A stretch of 64,000 nt of DNA from Chitinophaga oryzae (GTDB lineage Bacteria; Bacteroidota; Bacteroidia; Chitinophagales; Chitinophagaceae), in the NCBI RefSeq assembly GCF_012516375.2, contig NZ_CP051204.2:3844001-3908000 (forward strand). The letters are read 5' to 3'. The position numbers and the translations under genes were made by a program. Within the stretch, counting starts at the first letter, position 1, and every line of letters starts with the position of its first letter. The notes under the pieces are model-generated. The model was not told the DNA's origin and searched no databases. It saw only the letters and a list, made by a program, of their open reading frames with translations. Below, piece after piece: positions 41,701-50,152 of the stretch.

Positions 41701-41981
41701 TGCGGTTGTCTTACAACGATGCCGGTAAAGCGGCGGTGGTAAGCGCAGGCATCCGTTTACGGCCTATCCTGATGACTAGCCTCGCCATGATAGCCGGGAT
41801 GATACCGATGGCTACCGGTCTCGGTGAAGCCGGCGATCAGACAGCGCCATTGGGCCGCGCCGTGATAGGAGGGCTCATCGCTTCCACATTGGCGGCCCTG
41901 TTGATATTGCCGCTGGTATACGCGCGAATGCAAAAGAAAGCGACGCTTGTATCTCCTTCTTTAATGCCTGAAGATCTTTAA
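38778..41981 (+). CDS. RND-family efflux permease
   Basis: The 1067-residue inner-membrane pump has the twelve-helix AcrB/MexB layout with two large periplasmic loops. Motifs include TVVVLTAGLLLFSLLAMFSIPIDIFPKLNLP (helix 1 to loop), GGMSPKQMEGFFATRLQD, LALAIGILVDQATVTIENIH (helix 4), MFLPLSLSIGFAMIASFFAA and the second-half GMIMSTGVSVANAILIVTN. It would use the proton gradient to drive efflux. The middle linker holds a short HGHSH segment. Drug (HAE) or metal (HME) class is not decided; the helix-4 region reads LVDQATV rather than the usual VDDAIV. Confidence 0.93.
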   Translation: MSLVSSALKKPVTVVVLTAGLLLFSLLAMFSIPIDIFPKLNLPTIYVIEPYGGMSPKQMEGFFATRLQDQFLYVNGVKNISTKNIQGLTLLKLTFYENTDMAEASAQVALQVNRAMKFFPPGALPPQVLRFDASSLPVGELVFSSPNKSLKEIYDLAATRIRPMFASVPGLSAPPPFGANSRSVVVNVDPQRLRAFNLSADQVVEAIAKNNVMTPSGNIRINNTMYVTTINSLEKEVTDFGEIPIVTNGNATVFVKDVARVADATDVTVDYALINGKRSVYIPVVKTADASTWDVVKTLKSKLPEMQSLLPDDVKVSYEFDQSVFVINAVKSLITEGLLGALLTGLMVLLFLRDLRSCLVVVITIPIAVLCAVLGLRLAGQTINLMTLSGLALAIGILVDQATVTIENIHQHLEMGKPVRRAIYDACEEIAFPLVLILLCILAVFAPSFIMTGVPRAMFLPLSLSIGFAMIASFFAAQSLVPVVANWWLKAEKFSHGHSHVGLALDNAEVKEVNEHLQQETSVPEARKEGFERFKGGFVRVLENAMKRSGLIVGVYVIGSLLLAGGCYWWIGKDLMPHVNAGQFQLRLRMPDGTRLERTEAGLHEVLNIIDSTVGGHVAISSAYVGLIPSSYGTSNLYIFNSGTHEAVLQVNLDEDYKTDIEKLKDQLRSNIMAKIPEMRLSFEPIDLTEKIMAQGASTPIELRVAGKDMKQIAGYAEGLVSRLKQISFLRDVQIAQPLHFPVISIEIDRLKLAQMGLNIYQVARSVTASTSSSRFTEKNQWLDEKVAYTYQVQVQVPEYSMTAINDLKEIPLVPGQPRPVLADVASFRTTEMPGEYDRAGPRRFVTVSANITGKDLGAATAAVQQVVREAGTPPKGLVVELKGASSLLVDTLESLERGLAMAVVVIFLLLAANYQSFKLSLVVLVTVPAVIAGALLALLMTGATLNLQSYMGMIMSTGVSVANAILIVTNAEKLRLSYNDAGKAAVVSAGIRLRPILMTSLAMIAGMIPMATGLGEAGDQTAPLGRAVIGGLIASTLAALLILPLVYARMQKKATLVSPSLMPEDL

Positions 41982-42002
41982 TTCAAAATAAAAACGATAT
42001 AT

Positions 42003-43091
42003 ATGAAAAATATGACTGCTAATTGGATGATGTTGGGACTGCTGGCAGGGCTGGCAGCCTGTCATTCGGCGGCTGCACCCGAATATAAAGCGACGGCGCA
42101 TGAGCGGCAGTATCAGTTGGCCAAAGTGGTACAACAACCGCTGTCAGGCAGTATCCGCCTGCCGGGCACACTGGAAGCGTTTCAAAAAGTGAGCATCTAC
42201 CCGCGGATAAACGGTTTTGTAAGCCGTATAATGGTTGACCGTGGTTCCCGTGTAAAAAAAGGACAGGTGCTGCTGGTGCTGGAAGCACCGGAGATCACCC
42301 AACAGTTTTATGCGGCGCAGTCCAAATATATACAGGCGGCAGCCATGTATGCTGCCAGTAAAGACAACTATGAGCGGACGGTGGCGACCGCCGCCGAAAC
42401 GCCGGGCACTATTTCGGCGCATGACCTCGAGCTGTCCAAAGCCCGTATGCTGGGCGATAGCGCACTGATGAACAGTGAACAGGCCAACTTCCGCGCCCGC
42501 GGAGTAATGCGGGACTATCTCACCGTAACGGCCCCTTTCGATGGCGTGATCACGGAACGTAATATTCATCCCGGCGCCCTGGTAGGGCCTGATACCAAAG
42601 TGGGAGACAAGCCCATGCTGATGCTGGAGCAGGAAGATAAACTGAGGCTGGTGCTGCAGGTACCGGAAATTTACAGCGGTCAGCTGATGGGGCAGTCAGT
42701 GGTAGACTTCAATGTTAACGCCATGCCGGGCAAGGTGTTCAAAGGCGCTGTGTCCCGTGAGGCAGGCACACTGAATGCCCGGTACCGCTCCGAAGCAGTG
42801 GAGGTAGACGTGCAGAATACGTCCCGTGAACTGAAGCCGGGTATGTATGCGGAGATTACGATGCCGGTCAACGGCTCCGCATCGGCGCTGGTGGTCCCCG
42901 CATCTGCGGTGGTAATGTCTACGGAAAGAAAATATGTCATCGTCGTGAAAGATCACCGCACGCAGTGGGTAGATGTACAGGAAGGGAATCATCATAACGA
43001 TTCTACAGAAGTATTCGGTAATCTGAAGGCGGGGGATGAAGTAGTGGTACAGGCAACCGATGAAATCAGGGAGGGTATTGCCATTCACTGA
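42003..43091 (+). CDS. RND periplasmic adaptor (membrane fusion) lipoprotein
   Basis: The 362-residue protein starts MKNMTANWMMLGLLAGLAAC with lipobox LAAC, so it should be a lipoprotein at the inner membrane. Barrel-sandwich halves (YPRINGFVSRIMVDRGSRVKKG start; LTVTAPFDGVITERNIHPGALV), an alpha-hairpin between them and a beta-barrel (LQVPEIYSGQLM, VVPASAVVMSTERKYVIVV) match HlyD/AcrA-type adaptors. It follows the pump gene by 21 bp and completes the TolC-RND-MFP set. The order TolC, pump, adaptor is a common Bacteroidota variant. A terminator follows. Confidence 0.93.
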   Translation: MKNMTANWMMLGLLAGLAACHSAAAPEYKATAHERQYQLAKVVQQPLSGSIRLPGTLEAFQKVSIYPRINGFVSRIMVDRGSRVKKGQVLLVLEAPEITQQFYAAQSKYIQAAAMYAASKDNYERTVATAAETPGTISAHDLELSKARMLGDSALMNSEQANFRARGVMRDYLTVTAPFDGVITERNIHPGALVGPDTKVGDKPMLMLEQEDKLRLVLQVPEIYSGQLMGQSVVDFNVNAMPGKVFKGAVSREAGTLNARYRSEAVEVDVQNTSRELKPGMYAEITMPVNGSASALVVPASAVVMSTERKYVIVVKDHRTQWVDVQEGNHHNDSTEVFGNLKAGDEVVVQATDEIREGIAIH

Positions 43092-43113
43092 TGGTGCTCC
43101 GTTTAAAAAACAT

Positions 43114-43142
43114 GCCGTCCCGATGATTCGGGACGGCTTTTT
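43114..43142 (+). terminator. Terminator after RND efflux operon
   Basis: GCCGTCCCGA (43114-43123) pairs perfectly with TCGGGACGGC (43128-43137) over a 4-nt loop, followed by five T. Confidence 0.9.
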
Positions 43143-43517
43143 GCTAACTGTTCCGTCTATATTGATTTCTTCTGTTCCTATTGAAAAAAGGGAACGGTAA
43201 CATCCACCTAGTAATCAATAACGGATATTTACCTGTTGTTCAACTAAAAAATGTACATGAATATCCTGACATGCCTTTCAGCATGGAATCGTTGTATAAC
43301 TGAAATAATGGAGGAGTGGTTAAGTCAGACTGCCCTGCAATAACTAAAATTTTTTCACACCGGGTCAACAATCCCCTGGATGATAAGTATGGATGAACTC
43401 AAAGTGGTCAACGCCAATAGCTGTTTATCAAATCACAGAATAACTACAAAACTGTCTCACCTGCGTCATTGTTTAAATAACACGAAACGTTTTGAAATTG
43501 TTGACAAGAAATAAAAA
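43143..43517. other. 375-bp gap without a recognised gene
   Basis: This AT-rich stretch lies between the efflux terminator and the convergent MarC gene. No open frame with sound coding features, tandem repeat or strong hairpin was found. A short segment at 43310-43330 looks superficially like the 5' part of a tRNA but lacks a pairing acceptor and a T-arm. Confidence 0.6.
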
Positions 43518-44162
43518 TTACAGATTGAACAGTTCTTTGATGCCGAGGGCCAGCATTTGAACGCCGATCACCGCGAGGATGAGCCCCATCATTTTGGTCA
43601 CCACCATCATGACGTTGGTGCCGATGACCCGGACAATACGCTCGCCGGCGATGAAGAGCAGATAGGTGATGTAACATATAATGGCGTATACGCCCATAAC
43701 AATGGCGAGATGGGTCAGGTCTTTGGCGGCGGAGTAGCTCATGGAAGTGGTGATGGCGCCGGGTCCTGCCAGCAGGGGCATGGCCAGCGGCGTGATAGCC
43801 ACGCTGATGCCCTGGTCCGCCTTCACCGGCTGATCGCCCAGTTTCTGCGCCTGTGCGCTTTCTTCCTTGCTTCTGACCATTTCATAACCGATAACAAATA
43901 CCAGTATGCCGCCGGTAACCCGCAGCGCCGCCAGCGTAATGCCGAATACGTGGAAGATCAGTTTGCCGGCCACACTGAAGACAAGAATAATACAAAAGGC
44001 TACCAGCACCGATTTGGTGGCGATGTTGCGTTTGGCTTTTTTGTCCATGTAGGAAGTCAGCTCCATGAAAACCGGTATCGCGGAAATGGGGTTCACGATC
44101 GCCAGCAATCCCATGAACACGGTGGTGGCAAATGCAAAGTAGTTATCGAACAGAGACATCAT
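43518..44162 (-). CDS. MarC-family integral membrane protein
   Basis: The 214-residue protein has six hydrophobic segments and the MarC pattern: FMGLLAIVNPISAIPVFMEL, GGILVFVIGYEMVRSKEE, ISVAITPLAMPLLAGPGAIT and GLILAVIGVQMLALGIKEL. MarC proteins sit in the inner membrane and have no firmly known transport activity despite the historical antibiotic-resistance name. It is the third gene of an apparent minus-strand run with the TRIC channel gene (65-bp gap) and the 85-residue gene upstream. Confidence 0.93.
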   Translation of the reverse strand: MMSLFDNYFAFATTVFMGLLAIVNPISAIPVFMELTSYMDKKAKRNIATKSVLVAFCIILVFSVAGKLIFHVFGITLAALRVTGGILVFVIGYEMVRSKEESAQAQKLGDQPVKADQGISVAITPLAMPLLAGPGAITTSMSYSAAKDLTHLAIVMGVYAIICYITYLLFIAGERIVRVIGTNVMMVVTKMMGLILAVIGVQMLALGIKELFNL

Positions 44163-44227
44163 ACCTCAATATAGGAAATTTATTAATTCGTAATTTCCCA
44201 AAGTACAGTTTCCCGGAAGATTATTTT

Positions 44228-44842
44228 TTACTGCCGGATGCGGGGTAGCTGCCAGTTGTAACGCAGGCTTAACAACCGTATGCCTACTATAACGGTAACG
44301 GATATACTCTGGATGAGATCTGCCGGCAGATGGGTGAAGAAGCCGGCCAGTACAAATAGGGAGCCGCCGGCAATGGAAGCCACCGCGTATATTTCCCGGG
44401 TGAAGAGCACGGGTTGTTCGCCAGTGATCACATCGCGGAGCAGGCCGCCGAAAGCGCCGGTAATAACGCCGAGCGCCACGCATACGGGAATGGGCAGCCC
44501 CGCAGCGATACCTTTGTTGATACCGGTGATGGTAAACATGCCGAGGCCGATAGCATCAAAGATGTTCAGCCAGCGTTGGAGTATTTTTACGTAGGAGAAG
44601 AAGAGGGCTGCAATAACAGCTGCTACAATGATGGCGGTGTTGCTGAGTTCATCCGTCATCCAGGCTACCGGGGTAGCACCAATCAGCAGATCACGGATGG
44701 TACCGCCGCCGATAGCGGTAATGAAAGCCAGGGCCAGGAGGCCGATGACATCATAGGATTTATTGATGGCTGCCGTTGCGCCGGAGACGGCAAAAGCAAA
44801 AGTGCCGGATAGTTCCAGCCCCTGTATAAAGGTCAATGACAT
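44228..44842 (-). CDS. TRIC-type trimeric cation channel family protein (UPF0126)
   Basis: The 204-residue protein has seven membrane helices in two repeats. Signature residues are GTFAFAVSGATAAINKSYDVIGLLALA (start), GGGTIRDLLIGATPV and GAFGGLLRDVITGEQPVLF. The paired GGGxxRD motifs are the hallmark of YadS/YicG and prokaryotic TRIC channels, which conduct monovalent cations as trimers. It starts at an ATG (MSLTFIQGLELSG) and lies between the 85-residue gene and marC, all on the minus strand. Confidence 0.93.
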   Translation of the reverse strand: MSLTFIQGLELSGTFAFAVSGATAAINKSYDVIGLLALAFITAIGGGTIRDLLIGATPVAWMTDELSNTAIIVAAVIAALFFSYVKILQRWLNIFDAIGLGMFTITGINKGIAAGLPIPVCVALGVITGAFGGLLRDVITGEQPVLFTREIYAVASIAGGSLFVLAGFFTHLPADLIQSISVTVIVGIRLLSLRYNWQLPRIRQ

Positions 44843-44910
44843 GCCCCTGTCTGATTTTCGCGCTAAGATAATCAGTCTGCAGGAATATCCGTGCTGCCGT
44901 CAGGCGGCAA

Positions 44911-45168
44911 TCAGTAATCGTAGTCGTATTCGCCGCGCAGCGTACGCTCTATCTGGTTACGGAGATCGTTGCTGAAGCCTTCTACCTCGATTTTGGGCTG
45001 ATGATCAAGGTTGATACGGAACCGACCTTTTTCAAGCGCCAGGAGGTCGTATATGTCTTCCAGCAGGGCGTAAAGCAGTTTCCGGGTATTCTCTGCTATC
45101 TGGGCCAGAAAAGTATCCTCAAAATGAAAAAATTCACGGTTTTTATAAGATAAGGTAACTTCAATCAT
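44911..45168 (-). CDS. Hypothetical protein, 85 aa
   Basis: A small soluble protein starts MIEVTLSYKNREFFHFEDT and ends in an unusual RGEYDYDY tail. Predicted secondary structure alternates strand and helix (LAQIAENTRKLLYALLEDIYD). No family is recognised. It precedes the TRIC channel gene by 68 bp on the same strand and may be its operon leader. The 281-bp gap upstream (45169-45449), shared with the divergent DPP4 gene, is very AT-rich and should hold both promoters. Confidence 0.7.
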   Translation of the reverse strand: MIEVTLSYKNREFFHFEDTFLAQIAENTRKLLYALLEDIYDLLALEKGRFRINLDHQPKIEVEGFSNDLRNQIERTLRGEYDYDY

Positions 45169-45449
45169 AACAAATGGTTTTTCCAGGATTTGTGATAGTT
45201 TTTAATGTTGTTGATAAGCGTACTAACCAACTGATAATCATTAATTAATTATTAATATTTGCATAAAAATAGAAAAAAAGAAATAGTTTTTTCCCTATAT
45301 GTGATGTTTTTTATCCACATTGGTCAAAAAAGATTAAAAAAGGTTATATCTTCAAAAGTTGACCACCCGATATTTCCCCTGCTCCGCTGGCCATAATCTT
45401 CCTTTCTACTTTTAAAAATTTGGTTACCATTGTGTTTTATATATCCACA

Positions 45450-47627
45450 ATGAAGAAAATAACACTATTGGTCGCCTTGTTGGCGGTGAGTTGCTTCACC
45501 GTATTCGCACAACCAGGCAAAAAAATCAAATGGTCGCGCGATGGTCGGGCCATATTAAAGGCGGAGCCGATGGGCATTACCGCTGTTCCGCTATCCGGCG
45601 CCGAGCCTGCCGTGATCGTGCCTTCGGAAAAATATACGCTCCGCGGCGCCGGCAAAGCACTGGAAATCCGGGATTTCTCTTTCTCGGCAGATGAAAAAAA
45701 ACTGCTGCTCTACACCGACGCAAAGAAAGTATGGCGCTATGAAACCCGCGGCAACTACTGGCTGCTGGACCTTACCACCGGTAAACTGCAGGAGATAGGC
45801 AAAGCGCGTGCCGCTTCTTCCCTCATGTTCGCCAAACTGTCGCCGGACGGCAGTAAAGTGGCTTACGTGAGCGACCACAACCTCTACGTGGAAGACTTGG
45901 CCACCGGCGCCGCCAAAGCACTGACCACCAACGGTACCCGCCGTTTTATCAACGGTACCTTTGACTGGGCCTATGAGGAAGAATTCGGCTGCCGCGACGG
46001 TTTCCGCTGGAGCCCCGATGGCAAAAGCATCGCGTACTGGCAGATAGACGCCACCAAAATCCGCGACTTCCTCATGATCAATAATACCGACTCCATCTAT
46101 TCCTTCAACGTGCCGGTAGAATACCCGGTAGCAGGGGAGAGCCCTTCCGCCTGCCGCATCGGCGTGGTGGACATCGCCACCGGCAATACCCGCTGGATGG
46201 ACGTCCCCGGTGATCAGCAACAGCACTACATCCCCCGCATGGAATGGGTGCCCGGGAAAAAACAACTGATTATCCAGCAGCTCAACCGTAAGCAGAACCA
46301 AAGTAAAATCATGCTCTGCGACGCTACTAACGGTAAAGTACACACGCTGTACGAAGAAAAAGACAGCGCCTGGATAGATGTAAAATCCCGCTGGGATGAC
46401 GACAATATCGCCGGGTGGGATTTCCTTCGCAACGGTAAAGAGTTTATCTGGGTGAGCGAACAGGACGGATGGCGCCACCTGTACAGCATCTCCATGGAAA
46501 CCGGCAAAGCCACCCTGCTGACGCCCGGCGACTATGACGTGATCACCATCTCCAAAATAGATGAAGCCGGCGGCCAGATCTGGTTCACCGCTTCGCCCGA
46601 TAACCCGGTACAGGAGTACCTTTACAGGGTGCCGCTGACCGGCGGCAAAGCTACCCGCATCACACCGGCAGACCAGCCAGGGTCGCATGAGTACAGCATT
46701 TCCCCGTATAGCAACTGGGCCGTTCATTCTTTCAGCAATGCCTGCATGTACCCCGTGAGCGAAAACGTGGAGCTGCCGGCCCATAAAAGCAGCGCGGAAG
46801 TGGCACAGGCGCTCAGACAATCCGTTGACGGCGGAAAATGCCTCGACTATTTCGAAGTGCAAACGGCCGACGGGATCAGCATCGGCGGCTGGATGCGCAA
46901 GCCTAAAAACTTCGACCCCAACAAAAAGTACCCGATCGTATTTTATGTATATGGCGAACCTGCCGGCGCTACCACCCGCGATGTAGCCGGCGCCGGCCGT
47001 AACTACCTCTACGACGGCGACATGGCGGCAGACGGTTATATTTATGCTTCCCTCGACAACAGGGGCACACCGCTGCCCAAAGGCCGCTACTGGCGCAAAA
47101 GCATCTACCGCAAAGTAGGGGTGCTCAACGCCCGCGACCAGGCGCAGGCTGCACAGGCGCTCATGAAAAAGTATGCATTCATCGATCCCGCCCGTACCGC
47201 CGTATGGGGCTGGAGCGGCGGCGGCTCCATGACGCTCAACCTGATGTTCCAGTACCCGGAGATCTACAAAACAGGTATCGCCATTGCTGCCGTGGGCAAT
47301 CAGCTGACCTACGACAATATCTATCAGGAACGTTACATGGGACTGCCGGAAGAAAACAGGGAAGATTTCATAAAAGGTTCCCCTGTGACCTATGCTCAAA
47401 ATCTGCAGGGCAACCTGCTGTATATTCACGGGACCGGGGATGATAACGTGCATTACCAGAACGCAGAGATGCTGCTCAATGAACTGATCAGGTATAATAA
47501 ACAAATCCAGTTTATGGCCTATCCCAACCGCACCCACAGCATTTCAGAAGGAGACGGTACTTTCACCCATCTGTCTACCCTGTATACTAAATACCTGCGG
47601 GAGCATTGCGAACCGGGAGGAAAATAA
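45450..47627 (+). CDS. Dipeptidyl-peptidase IV (S9B), exported
   Basis: The 725-residue peptidase has a signal peptide (MKKITLLVALLAVSCFTVFA), an N-terminal beta-propeller and a C-terminal alpha/beta-hydrolase domain. Diagnostic features are the DPP4 glutamates in DWAYEEEFGCRDGFRWSPDG, nucleophile Ser589 in GWSGGGS, GDDNVHYQ at 663-670 and the catalytic His696 in NRTHS. It removes Xaa-Pro dipeptides from peptide N-termini in the periplasm. The ATG at 45450 starts the signal peptide. An inverted repeat CATTGTG-N11-CACAATG spans the start codon and might affect initiation. Confidence 0.95.
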   Translation: MKKITLLVALLAVSCFTVFAQPGKKIKWSRDGRAILKAEPMGITAVPLSGAEPAVIVPSEKYTLRGAGKALEIRDFSFSADEKKLLLYTDAKKVWRYETRGNYWLLDLTTGKLQEIGKARAASSLMFAKLSPDGSKVAYVSDHNLYVEDLATGAAKALTTNGTRRFINGTFDWAYEEEFGCRDGFRWSPDGKSIAYWQIDATKIRDFLMINNTDSIYSFNVPVEYPVAGESPSACRIGVVDIATGNTRWMDVPGDQQQHYIPRMEWVPGKKQLIIQQLNRKQNQSKIMLCDATNGKVHTLYEEKDSAWIDVKSRWDDDNIAGWDFLRNGKEFIWVSEQDGWRHLYSISMETGKATLLTPGDYDVITISKIDEAGGQIWFTASPDNPVQEYLYRVPLTGGKATRITPADQPGSHEYSISPYSNWAVHSFSNACMYPVSENVELPAHKSSAEVAQALRQSVDGGKCLDYFEVQTADGISIGGWMRKPKNFDPNKKYPIVFYVYGEPAGATTRDVAGAGRNYLYDGDMAADGYIYASLDNRGTPLPKGRYWRKSIYRKVGVLNARDQAQAAQALMKKYAFIDPARTAVWGWSGGGSMTLNLMFQYPEIYKTGIAIAAVGNQLTYDNIYQERYMGLPEENREDFIKGSPVTYAQNLQGNLLYIHGTGDDNVHYQNAEMLLNELIRYNKQIQFMAYPNRTHSISEGDGTFTHLSTLYTKYLREHCEPGGK

Positions 47628-47636
47628 TTTCGGAAT

Positions 47637-47728
47637 TTTTTGATTTTCGATTTTTTGATTTGGGGGATAGGGACGGTACTTCGATCATCTCCCAAATTCC
47701 AAAATCAAAAAATCGAAAATCAAAAAAT
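47637..47728. repeat. Intergenic inverted repeat with TTGATTTTCGATTTTTTGAT core
   Basis: TTGATTTTCGATTTTTTGAT at 47640-47659 has its exact complement at 47704-47723. The element fills most of the gap between the DPP4 gene and the next membrane-protein gene. The same 20-nt core occurs at 37214-37233. Read through, it yields an artificial N-terminal extension for the downstream gene. Confidence 0.85.
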
Positions 47729-47762
47729 CTCTAACTTGCGCTTTCTTAATAAACTGAATTAC

Positions 47763-48152
47763 ATGTCTAAGACTTCTGTTATCGGAATTATTGCCGCGGT
47801 GGTAGCGATTGTTTGTACATTTTTTCCGTGGGCGGTGATCGAAAGCCGGCAGCTGGTATTTACGGGATTGAATACAACGGGCTCCCGTTTCGGAGAACCG
47901 GGCAAACTGAATATTTTCCTGGCGGCACTGGCCATAATTATTTTCCTGGTGAAGAATAAATGGGTCATGCGGATGAACCTTTTTGTATCAGGTTTCCTGC
48001 TGGCATGGTCTTTCCGCAATATGCTGCTGTTTTCCCGTTGTGAAGCAGGCATCTGCCCGCAGACAGGTATCGCACTGTATATTTCTGTGGCGGCGGCTGT
48101 GGTGGTTTTCGTCTGTGTATTGCTTACCCGTAACCCGGTCGTAAAAAAATAA
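47763..48152 (+). CDS. Small four-helix membrane protein
   Basis: The 129-residue protein starts at MSKTSVIGIIAAVVAIVCTF. It has four hydrophobic helices (near 5-24, 48-65, 70-87 and 103-122) with short polar loops, including CEAGICPQTG between helices 3 and 4. No domain is recognised. Reading further upstream runs into the inverted repeat at 47637-47728, so the ATG at 47763 is the sound start. It converges with the VIT-like gene, with 15 bp between stops. Function unknown. Confidence 0.75.
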   Translation: MSKTSVIGIIAAVVAIVCTFFPWAVIESRQLVFTGLNTTGSRFGEPGKLNIFLAALAIIIFLVKNKWVMRMNLFVSGFLLAWSFRNMLLFSRCEAGICPQTGIALYISVAAAVVVFVCVLLTRNPVVKK

Positions 48153-48167
48153 CTAAATTCTAAAATT

Positions 48168-48809
48168 TCAAAATACTCTATGTAGTACCCAGGCCCCGCA
48201 CCATACACCGGCGCCCATCAGCCAATACCGGATGACAATGGGTAATGGGCGCTGGTTGGTTACTCTCGCTTTTATAAAACTGAATACGGTCAACCCCAGG
48301 AAGACCAGCAGCATGCTGGTTTGAGAAGCCGCTGTAAAATTCTCATTCGATAAATAAGGACCTACCGACAATATACCTCCCAATAAGAAAAAGAAGGCGG
48401 TGAACAGCGCACTGCGGATAGCACGGGAACGGCTAAACGTTGTTTCCATTACCTGTTCCTGTTGCAGTGTTGTTTCCCACATCGCGGCATCTTTCTGCAT
48501 TTCATCGGCGATATGGGCGATGGTATGGTCGTTAATGTCGAGGTGTTCCAGCTTCCGGCGTTCGTCGTCAGAGAGCAGGGCGCTGTCATGCTGGGCATCG
48601 CCCTTATTGGCCTGGTAAGCGCTGTACATCACCAGCAGGCTGCCTGCCAGCAGGATGCAGAGCTGGATATTGTAGAAGGTCTGCACTTCCAGCGGGAAGG
48701 TCTGCATGACCTGAGTGGCAAAAAACAACAGGAATAATCCGTCCGGAAAGCCGATCAGGAAGTCGGTTTTCCATCCGGAACTGCGGATGGCCTTATGTGG
48801 TGCTGTCAT
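48168..48809 (-). CDS. VIT1/CCC1-like membrane protein
   Basis: The 213-residue protein has about five hydrophobic segments. Two regions recall the VIT1/CCC1 family: FLIGFPDGLFLLFFATQV near the N-terminus (family GxxDGL) and SRSRAIRSALFTAFFFLLGGI before VGPYL (family P-rich fourth helix). A soluble helical segment with IADEMQKDAAMWE lies between them, as in the metal-binding domain of plant VIT1. CCC1/VIT proteins transport iron or manganese. The match is partial, so metal transport is a tentative call. It starts 9 bp after the rocD stop and is likely co-transcribed. Confidence 0.6.
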   Translation of the reverse strand: MTAPHKAIRSSGWKTDFLIGFPDGLFLLFFATQVMQTFPLEVQTFYNIQLCILLAGSLLVMYSAYQANKGDAQHDSALLSDDERRKLEHLDINDHTIAHIADEMQKDAAMWETTLQQEQVMETTFSRSRAIRSALFTAFFFLLGGILSVGPYLSNENFTAASQTSMLLVFLGLTVFSFIKARVTNQRPLPIVIRYWLMGAGVWCGAWVLHRVF

Positions 48810-48818
48810 ACGTTGCTG

Positions 48819-50057
48819 TTAGCTAAACGCTTTTTCGATGCTTTTGCGGATGATCTGTACGCACTCAGAAACCTGGGTGGCGTTCATGATCAGTGGTGGT
48901 GCGAACCGGATCTTGTCGCCATGAGTGGGCTTGGCGAGCAGTCCGTTTTCTTTTAAAGTCAGGCAGAGGTCCCAGGCTGCTTCCGGATCTGGATGGCTGA
49001 TCACGATGGCATTCAGCAGGCCTTTTCCGCGCACGGTTTTGATATAAGGCGATTGCAGGTCCTGCAGTCCCTTGCGCAGCAGCTGTCCCATAGCGGCTGC
49101 ATTTTCCGTCATTTTCTCGTCCTTCAGTACCTCCAGCGCGGTGATAGCCACTTTACAGGCCAGGGGGTTGCCGCCGTAGGTAGAGCCGTGTTCTCCGGGT
49201 TTGATGGTCAGCATGATCTCGTCGTCGGCAAGAACGGCGCTCACCGGCAGTACACCGCCGGAGAGGGCTTTGCCCAGTATCAGGATGTCGGGCCGCACAT
49301 TTTCGTGGTCGCAGGCCAGCATGCGGCCGGTACGGGCCAGTCCTGTCTGGATTTCATCTGCAATAAACAGTACGTTGGCATCCTGGCAGTAGGCGCGCGC
49401 TTTAGACAGGTAGCCGTCGTCCGGTACTACCACGCCGGCTTCGCCCTGGATGGGTTCTACCAGGAAGCCTGCCACGGTCTTATCTTGCAACGCCTGCTCC
49501 AGCGCAGCGAGATCGTTATAGGGGATCACTTCATAGCCCGCCATAAACGGTCCGAAATTATTCCGGGCCACCGGGTCGGTGCTGAAGGATATAACATTAA
49601 GGGTACGGCCGTGGAAGTTGTTGGCGCAGACAATGATCTTCGCCTTGTTTTCCGGAATGCCTTTTACCATATATGCCCAGTGCCGGCAAAGCTTCAGCGC
49701 TGTTTCCACCGCTTCCACGCCGGTATTCATGGGCAATACTTTATCGTAACCGAAATAACCGGTGATATACTGCGTGTATTCTCCCAGCAGGTCACTGTGA
49801 AATGCCCGGGAGGTCAGCGTGAGCTTCTGCGCCTGTTCTATCAGTGACGCAATAATCCGGGGATGGCAGTGCCCCTGGTTAACGGCGGAGTATCCGGAAA
49901 GAAAATCGTAATAACGTTTACCATCTACATCCCATAAAAAAACACCTTCGCCACGCTCCAACACCACCGGTAACGGATGATAGTTGTGAGCACCATACTG
50001 TTCTTCCAATCCGAGAAAATGCTGCGTTCTTTCGCTTATCGTAAATGCTGGTATCAT
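48819..50057 (-). CDS. rocD: Ornithine aminotransferase
   Basis: The 412-residue class III PLP aminotransferase converts ornithine and 2-oxoglutarate to glutamate semialdehyde and glutamate. Its length and motifs are typical of ornithine aminotransferase: [20 protein letters not shown] at the start, [73 protein letters not shown], the PLP-lysine motif [14 protein letters not shown], and [12 protein letters not shown]. It heads a likely two-gene operon with the VIT-like gene. A GCAAAG-type inverted repeat lies upstream. Confidence 0.95.
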   Translation of the reverse strand: MIPAFTISERTQHFLGLEEQYGAHNYHPLPVVLERGEGVFLWDVDGKRYYDFLSGYSAVNQGHCHPRIIASLIEQAQKLTLTSRAFHSDLLGEYTQYITGYFGYDKVLPMNTGVEAVETALKLCRHWAYMVKGIPENKAKIIVCANNFHGRTLNVISFSTDPVARNNFGPFMAGYEVIPYNDLAALEQALQDKTVAGFLVEPIQGEAGVVVPDDGYLSKARAYCQDANVLFIADEIQTGLARTGRMLACDHENVRPDILILGKALSGGVLPVSAVLADDEIMLTIKPGEHGSTYGGNPLACKVAITALEVLKDEKMTENAAAMGQLLRKGLQDLQSPYIKTVRGKGLLNAIVISHPDPEAAWDLCLTLKENGLLAKPTHGDKIRFAPPLIMNATQVSECVQIIRKSIEKAFS

Positions 50058-50082
50058 AGCCCAAAAATACGAAATTGTTCTC

Positions 50083-50148
50083 GCAAAGGAGCAAAGTGAG
50101 CAAAGAACGCGAAGAATACAAGGAATTCTGGCTGCTTTGCTCCTTTGC
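50083..50148. repeat. Inverted repeat GCAAAGGAGCAAAG / CTTTGCTCCTTTGC
   Basis: The left arm (50083-50096) and right arm (50135-50148) are perfect complements, and further GCAAAG units lie between them. It fills the gap between the DUF4249 gene and rocD, both on the minus strand. Confidence 0.8.
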
Positions 50149-50152
50149 GTGA

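Noticed and set aside
43310..43380. tRNA-like beginning (GGAGGAGTGGTTAAGTC) in a non-coding gap
   Set aside because: No complementary acceptor 3' strand and no T-arm with a paired stem were found; only a D-arm-like segment is present.
45591..47537. 648-codon open frame antisense to the DPP4 gene
   Set aside because: It has no conserved motif, biased composition, and mirrors the codon structure of the plus-strand peptidase, which is fully recognisable.
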